From positions 1-64,000 of the forward strand of contig PAYY01000035.1 of NCBI GenBank assembly GCA_002715465.1: 64,000 nucleotides of DNA. Reading direction: 5' to 3'. The translations under genes were made by a program, and so were the position numbers. Of the stretch, positions 8,539 to 17,383 are shown in pieces (positions within the stretch are counted from its first letter, which is position 1; the number at the start of each line of letters is the position of its first letter). The notes under the pieces were generated by a model, which was given only the letters and a program-made list of their open reading frames with translations, did no database searches and was not told the DNA's origin. The stretch comes from Fidelibacterota bacterium. GTDB taxonomy: Bacteria > Marinisomatota > Marinisomatia > Marinisomatales > S15-B10.

Positions 8539-10503
8539 TCATTTCAAAAGAATCATTTTTTGAGTTTTAGTGATATAATCAGAACTTATTTGGTAAACAT
8601 AAATACCCGCTGAGAAATCACCAGCATTCCAAACTACTTCATGATAACCCGCAGGAAAAACACCTTTTGATAAGGTCGTAATATGATTACCTAAAATATC
8701 ATAAACTGTTATTGAAATTTCCGATGATTTATTTAAAGAAAAACTAATTGTGGTAACAGGATTAAATGGATTAGGATAGTTCGGAAATAATTGAATTGTT
8801 TGAGGAATGAAATGATTCAAATCAGTACTTAATGGTTTAAAATTAACCTTTGCGAAATAAATTCTATTCATAAAATCAGCTTGATCATTAGGAGGGTCAA
8901 CTGTAATTAAACTGTAATCTGGACTCTGAAAAATAATATATGCCTGATCATCATTTGCAATAGAGGCAAGCTGAGGATAAACTTCATCTTCACCAAGCTG
9001 AGAAGTCTGAGTAACATTGATCGGCATTTCCCAATTTTTTCCACCATCTATAGATCTTTGAACAAACACATCATAGTTAAAATTAGTTGCTGTAGTGTCG
9101 GATAAAGCCATATATGACACAAAAAGAATCTTGGGATTATTTTGACTAATAGCTGCCGAAGGATAAATCCTTCTCCAGTTATCATCAAAAAGAAATGAAA
9201 CCTGCATAGAAGCTATAAAACTTACTTCCCATCCTTCAGGATCAGATGGGTCTTTATTGAAAAAATGATAAATACCACAAGAGTTATCAATTCCAGGATA
9301 AATACCGTCAGATGAAGATGGAATTACAGTTGCGAAAAGGTGTATCCCTCCTAATGGTTCAGCTAAGACATCAACCTCATACGTAACAAAAGGATTATCA
9401 AAAACAATTGAATCACCTGAAGTATCAAGGAACCCTTCAATCATTAGATTTTCACCAAAAAACTTTTCTCTTAATATTTTACTGGGAATAAAATAATAAT
9501 CGGTATTGTTAAGCCCGGATCCTCCATCACCACTCCATGTCTTACCATAATCATCTGACTTTCGAATTAAAATAGTATGAGAAGAATCAGTGATTTCATC
9601 TTTAAAATATGTTGATACTGCTGCATAACCAATACCATTATCATTTATATTTATGGTCGCATTTGATGTAAATCCACCGGATCTAAAATCTTCATTGTTA
9701 AATAAAAGATATGCGTCTTCAAAAGAAAAATACCCCGAAATATTATTGCTTGAATGATATAACCAACGATTTGAAGATCCCGAAGTGTCATTAGCATTCA
9801 TTGTTGAGTTTGACCATTGGGAATAAATGGCATTAATGACAGGACTTGCATCTTTATAGGACAAACTCAATGAACCTATCCAATTGTCAGGAGGATCGCA
9901 AGGGAGAGGATTGCACCCATTATTCAAATCTATTGGTGGCGAAAAGAACGAACCTCCACCATAGTAGAACTGATCCCAAGTGTATATAGGTCGACCACCA
10001 TACTGTCCTCCTCCAGTAGATGGAGAAGTATATTCATTCCAAATAACATATGGATAAGATGGACCAGCCACAGCACTGGGATAACGACCCATTACTTCTC
10101 CTGGCTCATCTATATTTAGACGATTATATATTATAAATCTTTCCCCATCATCAGAAAATGCTGAACCAATATAACCAGATTTTTCTGGATCATCAGGTAT
10201 CCACTGTCTATAGGCCAATACAAAACCTTGATTTGGATTATAAGAAAGAGGAGTTGTATAACCTGAAACTAGACCATAACCATTGAGAGAAGAATCAATC
10301 AATACAATTGAAGCAAAATTAGTTTGTACAAAAGAATTAATTTTTTTGGAGGACCTTTTTGATCGAATTAGAACAGAATTTTCATCTTCAAATTTTTTGT
10401 ATTTGAATGATTGGACTTTCTTGCTCATCCTTTTTGGGAGAGGACGTTCAGCAAGAAGTAGACCAGACAAGAAAAAAATAAATAGTTTGAAGGCATTATT
10501 CAT
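8539..10503 (-). CDS. Secreted BNR/sialidase-like repeat protein with sorting domain
   Basis: 654 aa. Signal peptide of about 18 residues (ending LLLA). The body contains repeated SxDGGKxW-type Asp-box motifs (KSDDYGKTWSGDGG near 310; RSIDGGKNWEMP near 490) typical of BNR/exo-alpha-sialidase beta-propellers, but the catalytic Arg triad and Tyr of true sialidases cannot be assigned by eye. The C-terminal 85 residues form a type A sorting domain (NYPNPFNPVTTI). It is the first gene of the run of sorting-domain proteins and lies 62 nt downstream of clpP. It is likely an extracellular propeller; enzymatic activity is not shown. Confidence 0.85.
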   Translation of the reverse strand: MNNAFKLFIFFLSGLLLAERPLPKRMSKKVQSFKYKKFEDENSVLIRSKRSSKKINSFVQTNFASIVLIDSSLNGYGLVSGYTTPLSYNPNQGFVLAYRQWIPDDPEKSGYIGSAFSDDGERFIIYNRLNIDEPGEVMGRYPSAVAGPSYPYVIWNEYTSPSTGGGQYGGRPIYTWDQFYYGGGSFFSPPIDLNNGCNPLPCDPPDNWIGSLSLSYKDASPVINAIYSQWSNSTMNANDTSGSSNRWLYHSSNNISGYFSFEDAYLLFNNEDFRSGGFTSNATININDNGIGYAAVSTYFKDEITDSSHTILIRKSDDYGKTWSGDGGSGLNNTDYYFIPSKILREKFFGENLMIEGFLDTSGDSIVFDNPFVTYEVDVLAEPLGGIHLFATVIPSSSDGIYPGIDNSCGIYHFFNKDPSDPEGWEVSFIASMQVSFLFDDNWRRIYPSAAISQNNPKILFVSYMALSDTTATNFNYDVFVQRSIDGGKNWEMPINVTQTSQLGEDEVYPQLASIANDDQAYIIFQSPDYSLITVDPPNDQADFMNRIYFAKVNFKPLSTDLNHFIPQTIQLFPNYPNPFNPVTTISFSLNKSSEISITVYDILGNHITTLSKGVFPAGYHEVVWNAGDFSAGIYVYQISSDYITKTQKMILLK

Positions 10504-10565
10504 AATCTAACTAAACACCTAAAAACCAATTTAATTAATATAAAATCTATAATTTGTGATAAAAA

Positions 10566-11159
10566 TCACCGTTTCTTTAACACTGAATCTACGACACCAT
10601 AAGCTTTAGCTTCTTTTGAGTTCATAAAAAAATCTCTATCTGTATCAGTAGCAATTTTTTTTAGTTTTTGACCAGTCTTTCTTGCAAGTATAGAATTTAA
10701 ACGATCTTTCATAATTAAAAGTTCTTGTGCATGAATTTGAATATCACTTGCTGTACCCTGCATTCCAGCCCATGGTTGGTGAATCATTATCCTTGAATTA
10801 GGTAAGGCTGAACGTTTTCCTTTTTTGCCTGCAGCTAATAATACTGCCCCCATACTGGAGGCCTGCCCCATGCAAATTGTCGCAATATCAGGTTTTATAT
10901 AATCCATTGTATCCATAATTCCAAGCCCAGCAGTTACAGAACCCCCCGGAGAATTAATATATATAGAAATATCTTTATCTGGATTCTCAGCTTCTAGAAA
11001 AAGAAGCTGTGCAATTGTTAAAGAAGCTATTGTATCATCAATTGGTGTACCAATAAAAACTATCCGTTCTTTCAATAGCCTAGAATAAATATCATAGGCT
11101 CTCTCCATTCTTCCTGTTTGTTCAACTACAATAGGCACAATCTGAGATTTTTCAATCAT
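10566..11159 (-). CDS. clpP: ATP-dependent Clp protease proteolytic subunit
   Basis: 197 aa, full length for ClpP. The serine protease triad is visible: Ser102 (GQASSMG), His127 (MIHQP) and Asp176 (DRDFF). The family blocks INSPGGSV and [13 protein letters not shown] are present. ClpP forms a cytoplasmic double-heptamer chamber that degrades proteins delivered by ClpX or ClpA/C. It starts 2 nt after the tig stop, the usual tig-clpP order, but no clpX follows on the strand; the next gene downstream is a secreted protein. Confidence 0.98.
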   Translation of the reverse strand: MIEKSQIVPIVVEQTGRMERAYDIYSRLLKERIVFIGTPIDDTIASLTIAQLLFLEAENPDKDISIYINSPGGSVTAGLGIMDTMDYIKPDIATICMGQASSMGAVLLAAGKKGKRSALPNSRIMIHQPWAGMQGTASDIQIHAQELLIMKDRLNSILARKTGQKLKKIATDTDRDFFMNSKEAKAYGVVDSVLKKR

Positions 11160-11161
11160 AT

Positions 11162-12460
11162 TTAACTATGCTCCTCATGAGATAAGTTTTGCTGTTTTCG
11201 TAATTCAGCTGTAGTAATAGTAACTTCTGTTAGTTTTGCATTATCTTTTAATCTGTTAAAAAGTAGATCATCCAGCAGATCTTCTCTTAATCTTTCTCTA
11301 TTTGAAGACTTTTTATAAAACCGGCGAATTTGTCCTTTCTCATCTTTGGAGGAAGCAAGGAATTTTTGGATGCGATCAGAAATCTGTTCGTCTGAAACAG
11401 TCAATTCTTCCCTTTTTATAAGCTCTTTTCTAATAAGATACCATTTAACACTTCGTAAAACAGAAGGACGAGACTTTAAACGATAGTCTTCTTCATCAAA
11501 AGTTTCATTGTTATTAGATTTTGCCTTCTCTACAGCATTCTCAATCATATTATCTACCATTGAGGGAGGAGGCTCAATTTTTGTTGATTGAATGAAGTAT
11601 TCAATAATTTCCTCATTTAATTGTCCTTCAGCTTCTCTATCAAGACGTTGCTGAATATGATTTTGTACATTCTTTCTAAATGATGATAGATCTGTAGCAT
11701 CACTATCAAGTTTCTTAATGAATTCATCATTAAGTTCAGGTAAAATTTCTTCTTGAACATTTTTAACTGTCACTTGATATCTGGCGGATTCATCAATCTT
11801 ACTTCCTTTAATTTCAATTATTGTTTTATCCTGAGATTTTAAACCAGTCAAATTATTTAGATTCTGCCCACCAAAAACGCCCTCACCAATCTTAAGATAT
11901 CGATCTTCAATTTTCTTGTTAATAAGTGGGACTCCAGAAGAATCAATCTCCTGCATATCCACGAGCAGAATGTCATTCTCTTTAGATTCAGTTTCAATAG
12001 TTTTTAATTCTGAAAATTGGCGCCTAAACTCTTCAATATTACTATCTACATCTTTTTCATCTGGAATATAATTATTTTTCTTAAGTTTCATCTTTTTATT
12101 ATACTTAGGAAGTTTCACCTCGGGCTCTACTTCAAGAGTTGCCTTAAAATTTAAACTTGAACCCTCTGAAAAATTCAGGTCATCAATTTTAGCTCTATTA
12201 ACAGGAACTACTTTATGCTCATGAAGGGCTTCAGCATAGTAAATTTCTATTGAATTTTGAGCAAATTCGGCTTCAATCTCAGGTCCAAACTTTTGGGCCA
12301 AGATTTTGCGTGGAACTTTACCTTTTCTAAAGCCAGGTAGTTTTATTTTTTGAATAAAACTACGGATATGTAATTCAAAAGCAGATTCTAAATCTTCCCA
12401 TGGAATTAAAATAGTAATCTCTCTTGTATAAGGACTTATTTTCTTTATTGTTGTTTTCAT
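11162..12460 (-). CDS. tig: Trigger factor, ribosome-associated chaperone
   Basis: 432 aa, typical length. The N-terminal ribosome-binding domain carries the signature GFRKGKVP at 43-50. A PPIase (FKBP-like) domain spans roughly 150-245, and a helical substrate-binding C-terminal arm follows. Trigger factor binds ribosomal protein L23 at the tunnel exit, shields nascent chains and may catalyse prolyl isomerisation. The PPIase part is rather divergent, so isomerase activity is less certain than chaperone activity. It is coupled to clpP (2-nt gap). Confidence 0.95.
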   Translation of the reverse strand: MKTTIKKISPYTREITILIPWEDLESAFELHIRSFIQKIKLPGFRKGKVPRKILAQKFGPEIEAEFAQNSIEIYYAEALHEHKVVPVNRAKIDDLNFSEGSSLNFKATLEVEPEVKLPKYNKKMKLKKNNYIPDEKDVDSNIEEFRRQFSELKTIETESKENDILLVDMQEIDSSGVPLINKKIEDRYLKIGEGVFGGQNLNNLTGLKSQDKTIIEIKGSKIDESARYQVTVKNVQEEILPELNDEFIKKLDSDATDLSSFRKNVQNHIQQRLDREAEGQLNEEIIEYFIQSTKIEPPPSMVDNMIENAVEKAKSNNNETFDEEDYRLKSRPSVLRSVKWYLIRKELIKREELTVSDEQISDRIQKFLASSKDEKGQIRRFYKKSSNRERLREDLLDDLLFNRLKDNAKLTEVTITTAELRKQQNLSHEEHS

Positions 12461-12516
12461 AACATAAATTTCAATACTAAAATTATAACGACAAATACCT
12501 AAAATCTAAAAACACT

Positions 12517-13236
12517 TTATATTATGCTAATAAAATGGGAATCATTAATAAGAATTATACCACGATATATCAACCAAATGCTTAGAATTTGGACCAAATG
12601 GAATAAATCATTGTTATTAAATTTTTTACTTAAGGACCAACCTGTCATCCATAGAGATCCTGCTATAGTTGTTAATAAACAGCTTAGTAAAATATAAAAA
12701 TATCCTCTATCAAAACTTTTTATTGTAAGCAGTAAAAAAACAATAATAATCAATAAATGAGATATAGTAAAAAATTTAATAGAATGACCGAATCCATTAA
12801 ACTTAAAAGTTTGAAATAAAAAAGCTAGTAAACCTAGTACGCAAAAGAAAAAGTAGATAGTATATATCTCTTTGGATAACATAACAGAAAATGCAGCATT
12901 TAAATTAAAAAAAAATGCCAAGCCAAGACAAATTAAAACAAATTTCCAAACCCGTTCTCTAATTACCGTTCTAAAATGAGGTCCAAATCCATGAAAAATT
13001 GCTCCAAGAAAAGAGGCTAGAGCTAGAGAAAAAAAGGACCCCGCAAAATTAAAATGGAATAGATGTAAAGTTTTATAATAAATACCTAATATACTATAGC
13101 CGTAAATAGTTGCCAAAATTATCAATGGAATATTGGTTAAAAATGTGACGGGTTCATAAATGAGTTTTTTTCTTATACTATGGTTCAACAGGTTTCTTTT
13201 CTCCACAATAAATACATTCAGTCCCAACCTGAACAT
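12517..13236 (-). CDS. Polytopic membrane protein of unknown function
   Basis: Up to 239 aa with about seven hydrophobic segments. Polar motifs lie between helices (EPVTFLTN near 28-35; FHGFGPHF; NNNDLFHLVQ near 212). The pattern of conserved-looking His/Asp in a seven-helix protein recalls the CREST (alkaline ceramidase-like) superfamily, but I cannot confirm it. The ATG at 13236 overlaps the upstream zinc-ribbon gene by 59 nt. GTG at 13206 or TTG at 13188 (GGAG upstream, long spacing) would shorten the overlap and are plausible true starts. I do not recognise the family with confidence. Confidence 0.7.
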   Translation of the reverse strand: MFRLGLNVFIVEKRNLLNHSIRKKLIYEPVTFLTNIPLIILATIYGYSILGIYYKTLHLFHFNFAGSFFSLALASFLGAIFHGFGPHFRTVIRERVWKFVLICLGLAFFFNLNAAFSVMLSKEIYTIYFFFCVLGLLAFLFQTFKFNGFGHSIKFFTISHLLIIIVFLLLTIKSFDRGYFYILLSCLLTTIAGSLWMTGWSLSKKFNNNDLFHLVQILSIWLIYRGIILINDSHFISII

Positions 13237-13381
13237 TGAAACTACAGGATGGACATATCCATTCTTCCGTATCTGAAGTATCTTCTGGATTTAGACTTTC
13301 ATAACTCCTAAGAGTCCAGAAAAGAACTCCACAAAAAAAGAAAATGATTGAAAAGAAAATAAGCCATATTATGTATGTCAA
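13178..13381 (-). CDS. Small membrane-anchored zinc-ribbon protein
   Basis: 67 aa. One N-terminal transmembrane helix (about residues 3-24) is followed by an acidic linker and a CxxC...CxxC zinc ribbon (CPSC and CIYC, spaced 11 residues). This is a typical single-zinc 'rubredoxin/double ribbon' knuckle, likely facing the cytoplasm. It overlaps the following membrane-protein gene, suggesting the two are expressed together. No function can be assigned. Confidence 0.72.
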   Translation of the reverse strand: MTYIIWLIFFSIIFFFCGVLFWTLRSYESLNPEDTSDTEEWICPSCSFNVQVGTECIYCGEKKPVEP

Positions 13382-13464
13382 ATAAACTCCTTTCTGACAA
13401 TTTTTAATAAAATCGGAGTAGATCTAACTTGGAGAATTAAGAGCAGTGAATAATGAAATTTTTT

Positions 13465-13947
13465 TCACTGTCTAAGTCTATATGCAATTCCCTCTATACA
13501 ATGAATTAACTTATCTAACTGTGCTCCAGTAGTAAATAATTCACTCATATTTTCAAAACTATCGACAGGATAATTAATCGGGTCGTAGTCTCTAATAAAA
13601 TTAGATTCTAATTTAATAACATAGTCACGTAAAATATTTTTTGGCACGTCCTTTTGTCTTAGAAGGTTCAAACAAAATTTAATTTGCCCTCTTGATGTAA
13701 TTTGAAATACGGAAATCAATCCAAAATCTGATTTTGATTTATAAGTCATTGTTCCATATTCATCCCCTCTTCCCCAAGAAACCTCGTCGGAATCTTTTTC
13801 AGAAAAATTACAAAGTGTTTCACCTACTTTTGCAACTTCTCTTGAACAATTTTTCCTTAACTCTTTCAGAAATTTATTTTTATCCCATTTCACAAATGAC
13901 CCCTTTTTCAATAAAATTATTTTTGTTTTAACATTGGAATTTACCAT
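13465..13947 (-). CDS. Hypothetical protein
   Basis: 160 aa with no signal peptide or membrane segment. It has a charged N-terminal helix (about 20-60), a predicted beta section (about 62-95, GTMTYKSKSDFGLISVF) and a helical C-terminus. The beta stretch followed by basic residues could be a small enzyme or a nucleic-acid-binding fold, but no motif I know is present. It is flanked by a divergent DMT transporter and a minus-strand zinc-ribbon gene. Confidence 0.6.
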   Translation of the reverse strand: MVNSNVKTKIILLKKGSFVKWDKNKFLKELRKNCSREVAKVGETLCNFSEKDSDEVSWGRGDEYGTMTYKSKSDFGLISVFQITSRGQIKFCLNLLRQKDVPKNILRDYVIKLESNFIRDYDPINYPVDSFENMSELFTTGAQLDKLIHCIEGIAYRLRQ

Positions 13948-14011
13948 CAGATTAAATAAAAATGAATTTCGATTTACGGAATGGTTTTAAACATCATATA
14001 TTAATAAGCCC

Positions 14012-14863
14012 ATGAAATCAATATATCCTAAACAATCTCTTTTTTACTCAATGCTAATTATTACCGCTTTATTATGGAGTACTGGTGGAATTCTAATAAA
14101 AGGAATTATATGGAATCCAATGGCAATTGCTGGAACAAGAAGTTTTATTGCTGGTATCATTATATGGTTCGCACTTGGTAAGCCTAAACTAACTTGGTCA
14201 ATTTATCAAATAGGAGGTGCTATTTGTTACTCCGCTACTGTTATCCTTTATGTATTAGCGAACAAAATGACTGCTGCTGCAAATGTTGTTCTACTAATGT
14301 ATACCGCACCTATATATATTATAATTTTTGGACCCTGGTTTCTTAAAGAAAAATTTGCAATTCGAGAATTGTATATAGTTATTATTGTAATTATTGGAAT
14401 AATAATTTTTTTCTTTGAAAACCTATCCCCTGAAGGATTAATTGGAAATATATTAGCAACAATTAGTGGTTTAACATTTGCTTGGATGACACTTTTTCTT
14501 CGTCGACAAAAAAGAAAGTCACCTTCAGAGTCGGTCTTGTTGGGCAATTTTCTTACTGCAATTATATGTCTACCATTCTTTTTTTGTGAACAACTCCCTG
14601 ATTATAAAGGAATAGTAATGTTAACTATAATGGGAGTTTTCCAACTAGGTATTTCTTATGTTCTTTACGCTAGAGCGATTCAAAAAGTTCGAGCTATTGA
14701 TGCTGTTTTAATCACAAGTCTGGAACCCATTTTAAATCCTATTTGGGTATTTCTTATATATACAGAATATCCTGGTAAATGGACACTTGTAGGAGGTTTT
14801 ATAGTAATGACCACCATTCTATTTCATGCAATCACCGAAATTCGATACTCTAAGAAAAAATAA
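14012..14863 (+). CDS. EamA/DMT-family drug/metabolite exporter
   Basis: 283 aa with about ten hydrophobic segments arranged as two five-helix EamA repeats (first about 10-140, second about 150-275). Typical features are TALLWSTGGILIKG at the start, a TRSFIAG turn after helix 2, and SLEPILNPIWVF near the end of the second repeat. DMT proteins exchange or export small metabolites or amino acids across the inner membrane; the substrate cannot be read from sequence. It is a single plus-strand gene between minus-strand genes. Confidence 0.9.
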   Translation: MKSIYPKQSLFYSMLIITALLWSTGGILIKGIIWNPMAIAGTRSFIAGIIIWFALGKPKLTWSIYQIGGAICYSATVILYVLANKMTAAANVVLLMYTAPIYIIIFGPWFLKEKFAIRELYIVIIVIIGIIIFFFENLSPEGLIGNILATISGLTFAWMTLFLRRQKRKSPSESVLLGNFLTAIICLPFFFCEQLPDYKGIVMLTIMGVFQLGISYVLYARAIQKVRAIDAVLITSLEPILNPIWVFLIYTEYPGKWTLVGGFIVMTTILFHAITEIRYSKKK

Positions 14864-14867
14864 AGAC

Positions 14868-14899
14868 AAGGATTATGGTAAAAATCTTTATCCTTTTTT
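14868..14899. terminator. Candidate terminator between convergent genes
   Basis: The 6-bp inverted repeat AAGGAT/ATCCTT (14868-14873 and 14890-14895), with a 16-nt loop, is followed by a T-run on the plus strand just after the DMT transporter stop and before the thiI stop. The stem is short and A+T-rich, so this is tentative. Confidence 0.4.
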
Positions 14900-16067
14900 A
14901 GATTATTTCTCTTTTTGCTGAATCAAGGGCCTTTTTTAAAAGAAAATCCACGTTTAGTTTTCTTTCTTGAAGATCTAATTGCTCAGATGAAGCTTTTGTC
15001 ACTGGATTCTTAGGAGTAAAAAGTGAGCAACAGTCTTGGTCTGGTTGAATTGAAATATCATAAGTACCAATATCCTTAGCCTTATCAATTATCTCTTGCT
15101 TGTCAAAACCAATTAAAGGTCTAAAAATGGGGAGAGCACAAATTTTTCCAACTGCTTCCATATTCTCAAGAGTTTGAGATGCTACCTGACCTAACGATTC
15201 TCCGGTTAAAACTCCTTTTATATTTTCCTTGCTTGCTATTTTTTCTGTAATCCTTAGCATAAAGCGACGGTATAGCAAAACTCGATATTTCCCTACAGTA
15301 TTTTCCATAATCTGTTTTTGAATTGGAGCTAACTCTACAAGATAAAGTATTGATTTAATATGAAATTTATTTAAGGTTAGAATCATTTCTCTAACCTTTT
15401 CAATAGAGGAAGGTGTTGTATAGGGAACAGAGTGAAAATGTACAAAAATAATTTTAGCACCTCTCTTCATAGCAAGATATGCACTAACAGGAGAGTCAAT
15501 TCCTCCAGAAATCATAGCAATGATCTTACCGCTTACCCCTACTGGAAGACCACCTCTTCCTAAAATTCTTTTATGATAAATAAAAGCTTTATTCTCAAAT
15601 AGATCAATCCTACAATTAACTTCGGGCATTTTTAATTGGACCTTTTTGTTGAGACCATTAACAATATATGACCCCACTTCCTCATTTATATTCTGCACTC
15701 TAAGATTAGAATTACTAATCCCACATCGCGCTGTAATTCTAAAAGTCTGGAAATTCAAACTAGATAATAATTTGTATACATCAATTTTTAAACTATCAAT
15801 ATCTTGAATAGATTGAATAGCAGGAGCACAATATGAAAGTCCAATAACTTCTTTTAAATGATTAATGATAGTATTTTTATTATTAGATGAATTGTTTAGC
15901 TCTATAACTAATCTACCATAGTATCGCTTCACAGAATTTATTGAATTAGGATATAAAGGAAGAATTGAATCAAAAATATTTTTCCTAAGTTGATATTCAA
16001 AATATTTCCGATTCTTTCCCTTAAGACCAATCTCTGAATAGTGACAAAGTATGTGTTGAAATTCCAA
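14898..16067 (-). CDS. thiI: tRNA 4-thiouridine synthase ThiI (no rhodanese domain)
   Basis: 389 aa. A ferredoxin-like/THUMP RNA-binding region occupies about 1-165, and then a PP-loop ATP-pyrophosphatase domain with SGGIDS at 187-192. Cys346/Cys347 in QDCCSLF match the conserved cysteine next to the ThiI active site. The protein stops near 389, so the C-terminal rhodanese domain of the E. coli enzyme (about 480 aa) is missing, as in many bacteria, where sulfur comes directly from a cysteine desulfurase. The product adenylates U8 of tRNA for thiolation; in some bacteria it also serves thiazole synthesis. Confidence 0.94.
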   Translation of the reverse strand: MEFQHILCHYSEIGLKGKNRKYFEYQLRKNIFDSILPLYPNSINSVKRYYGRLVIELNNSSNNKNTIINHLKEVIGLSYCAPAIQSIQDIDSLKIDVYKLLSSLNFQTFRITARCGISNSNLRVQNINEEVGSYIVNGLNKKVQLKMPEVNCRIDLFENKAFIYHKRILGRGGLPVGVSGKIIAMISGGIDSPVSAYLAMKRGAKIIFVHFHSVPYTTPSSIEKVREMILTLNKFHIKSILYLVELAPIQKQIMENTVGKYRVLLYRRFMLRITEKIASKENIKGVLTGESLGQVASQTLENMEAVGKICALPIFRPLIGFDKQEIIDKAKDIGTYDISIQPDQDCCSLFTPKNPVTKASSEQLDLQERKLNVDFLLKKALDSAKREII

Positions 16068-16079
16068 TAGATATTTACC

Positions 16080-16511
16080 TTATATTCTTCCTGATAGAAT
16101 AGCACCAAGATGGCCACCATAAATAAATATCGCTACAGCTAAAGCCTCAAAAACAATATAGTATTTACGAAATTTACCTTTAGGAAGATCATTTTTATTC
16201 TTTAATCGCCATAACAATAACACCCAAAACATAAAACTAGCAATAATTTGTACAAATCCATGTGTGCTAAAAATTGGAAAGGGTAAAGACATATGACCAT
16301 AAATACTATCAGCCATAAATCCCGTTAAAATAGAAAAAATTGACCCAAAAGCCCCTAACAGAAGACACCACCAACTACCAATTTCTGCCGATTTATTCTT
16401 TAATAATATGGAAATTAGATCAAGAAAAAAAGAACATGGAAATAAAGCTATCGCAAAATGAATAAATAAAAAGTGAGCATTATCTATCAACTGAAGTATT
16501 AATTCAATCAA
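16080..16511 (-). CDS. DUF2231-like inner-membrane protein
   Basis: 143 aa with four hydrophobic segments. The His-rich pattern (LFIHFAIALFP in helix 1, TGFMADSIYGH after helix 2, STHGF before helix 3, GGHLGA in helix 4) matches the DUF2231 arrangement, in which paired histidines on transmembrane helices are thought to bind haem. It lies just upstream of thiI (12 nt) and downstream of a divergent A+T-rich spacer. Function is unknown; haem binding is inference. Confidence 0.78.
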   Translation of the reverse strand: MIELILQLIDNAHFLFIHFAIALFPCSFFLDLISILLKNKSAEIGSWWCLLLGAFGSIFSILTGFMADSIYGHMSLPFPIFSTHGFVQIIASFMFWVLLLWRLKNKNDLPKGKFRKYYIVFEALAVAIFIYGGHLGAILSGRI

Positions 16512-16586
16512 TTTTATATGTTGTTTTTTTAAGGATATTAACTATTAATAACAAAGGTTTATAATTTTATATTGTACATTTTAATA

Positions 16587-17381
16587 TCAAGAATTTGATC
16601 TGCAAACTTTTCCTGCAATTATAGTACTCCATTTCCTGGGAGATAATCGATTTGACATGGCAAAAAGACGATTAATTCTTCCATGAATAATTGATTGTTT
16701 TTTTCCAATATTTTTTAATGCTGTTTTAACCACATTATTTGGTTGGTCCCAAAGAACACCTCTTGAATTTTCAGTTAATCCTGCTGATTTTTGAAATTCT
16801 GTATTTGTATAACCTGGAGAAAGAGCCATTACATCGACTCCTTTTTTTCGATATTCTTCCCACAGTCCTTCACCTAAATAAAGGTTGAAAACTTTAGTCG
16901 CACTATAAACTGTAAAATATGGTGTGGCCTGATACGCTGATGTAGAAGATAAAAAAATTATTCCTCCTTTTCTACGTTCAACCATTTTAGGTAAAAACTT
17001 ATGTGTTAAAGTAATGGGGACAATACAATTTAATCGGATCATTTCTTCATCTCTTGTTGTACTATTTTTATGAAACTTCCCAAGTTGTCCAAAACCCGCG
17101 TTGTTTACTAAAAACCCAATGTCTAGACCCTCTATTTTTTTTTCAATATTGTTTAGAGCTTCAGCATTTAAAAGATCAATTGAGAGCTCTAAAGTTCTGA
17201 CACCATAATCAGATTTGAGTTTATTACCTAGTTTCTCTAAACGATCTTTTCTCCTAGCAACAGAAATAATATTCATACCTCTTGCAGCAAGCTGAATACA
17301 AAATTCTTCTCCTATTCCAGCAGATGCGCCAGTAATCAAAGCCCACTCTCCGTATTTTTTTTTCCAATCATCTTTTTTCAT
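16587..17381 (-). CDS. Short-chain dehydrogenase/reductase (classical SDR)
   Basis: 264 aa. The Rossmann glycine motif TGASAGIG lies at 17-24, NNAG at 93-96, and the catalytic triad is Ser146, Tyr159 and Lys163 (SSTSAY ... YSATK). Arg43/44 after the second strand suggest preference for NADP(H). The order and overall look match the 'DltE-like' subgroup of SDRs acting on hydrophobic carbonyls. It starts 2 nt after the universal stress protein stop, so it is probably translated from the same message. The substrate is unknown. Confidence 0.92.
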   Translation of the reverse strand: MKKDDWKKKYGEWALITGASAGIGEEFCIQLAARGMNIISVARRKDRLEKLGNKLKSDYGVRTLELSIDLLNAEALNNIEKKIEGLDIGFLVNNAGFGQLGKFHKNSTTRDEEMIRLNCIVPITLTHKFLPKMVERRKGGIIFLSSTSAYQATPYFTVYSATKVFNLYLGEGLWEEYRKKGVDVMALSPGYTNTEFQKSAGLTENSRGVLWDQPNNVVKTALKNIGKKQSIIHGRINRLFAMSNRLSPRKWSTIIAGKVCRSNS

Positions 17382-17383
17382 TT

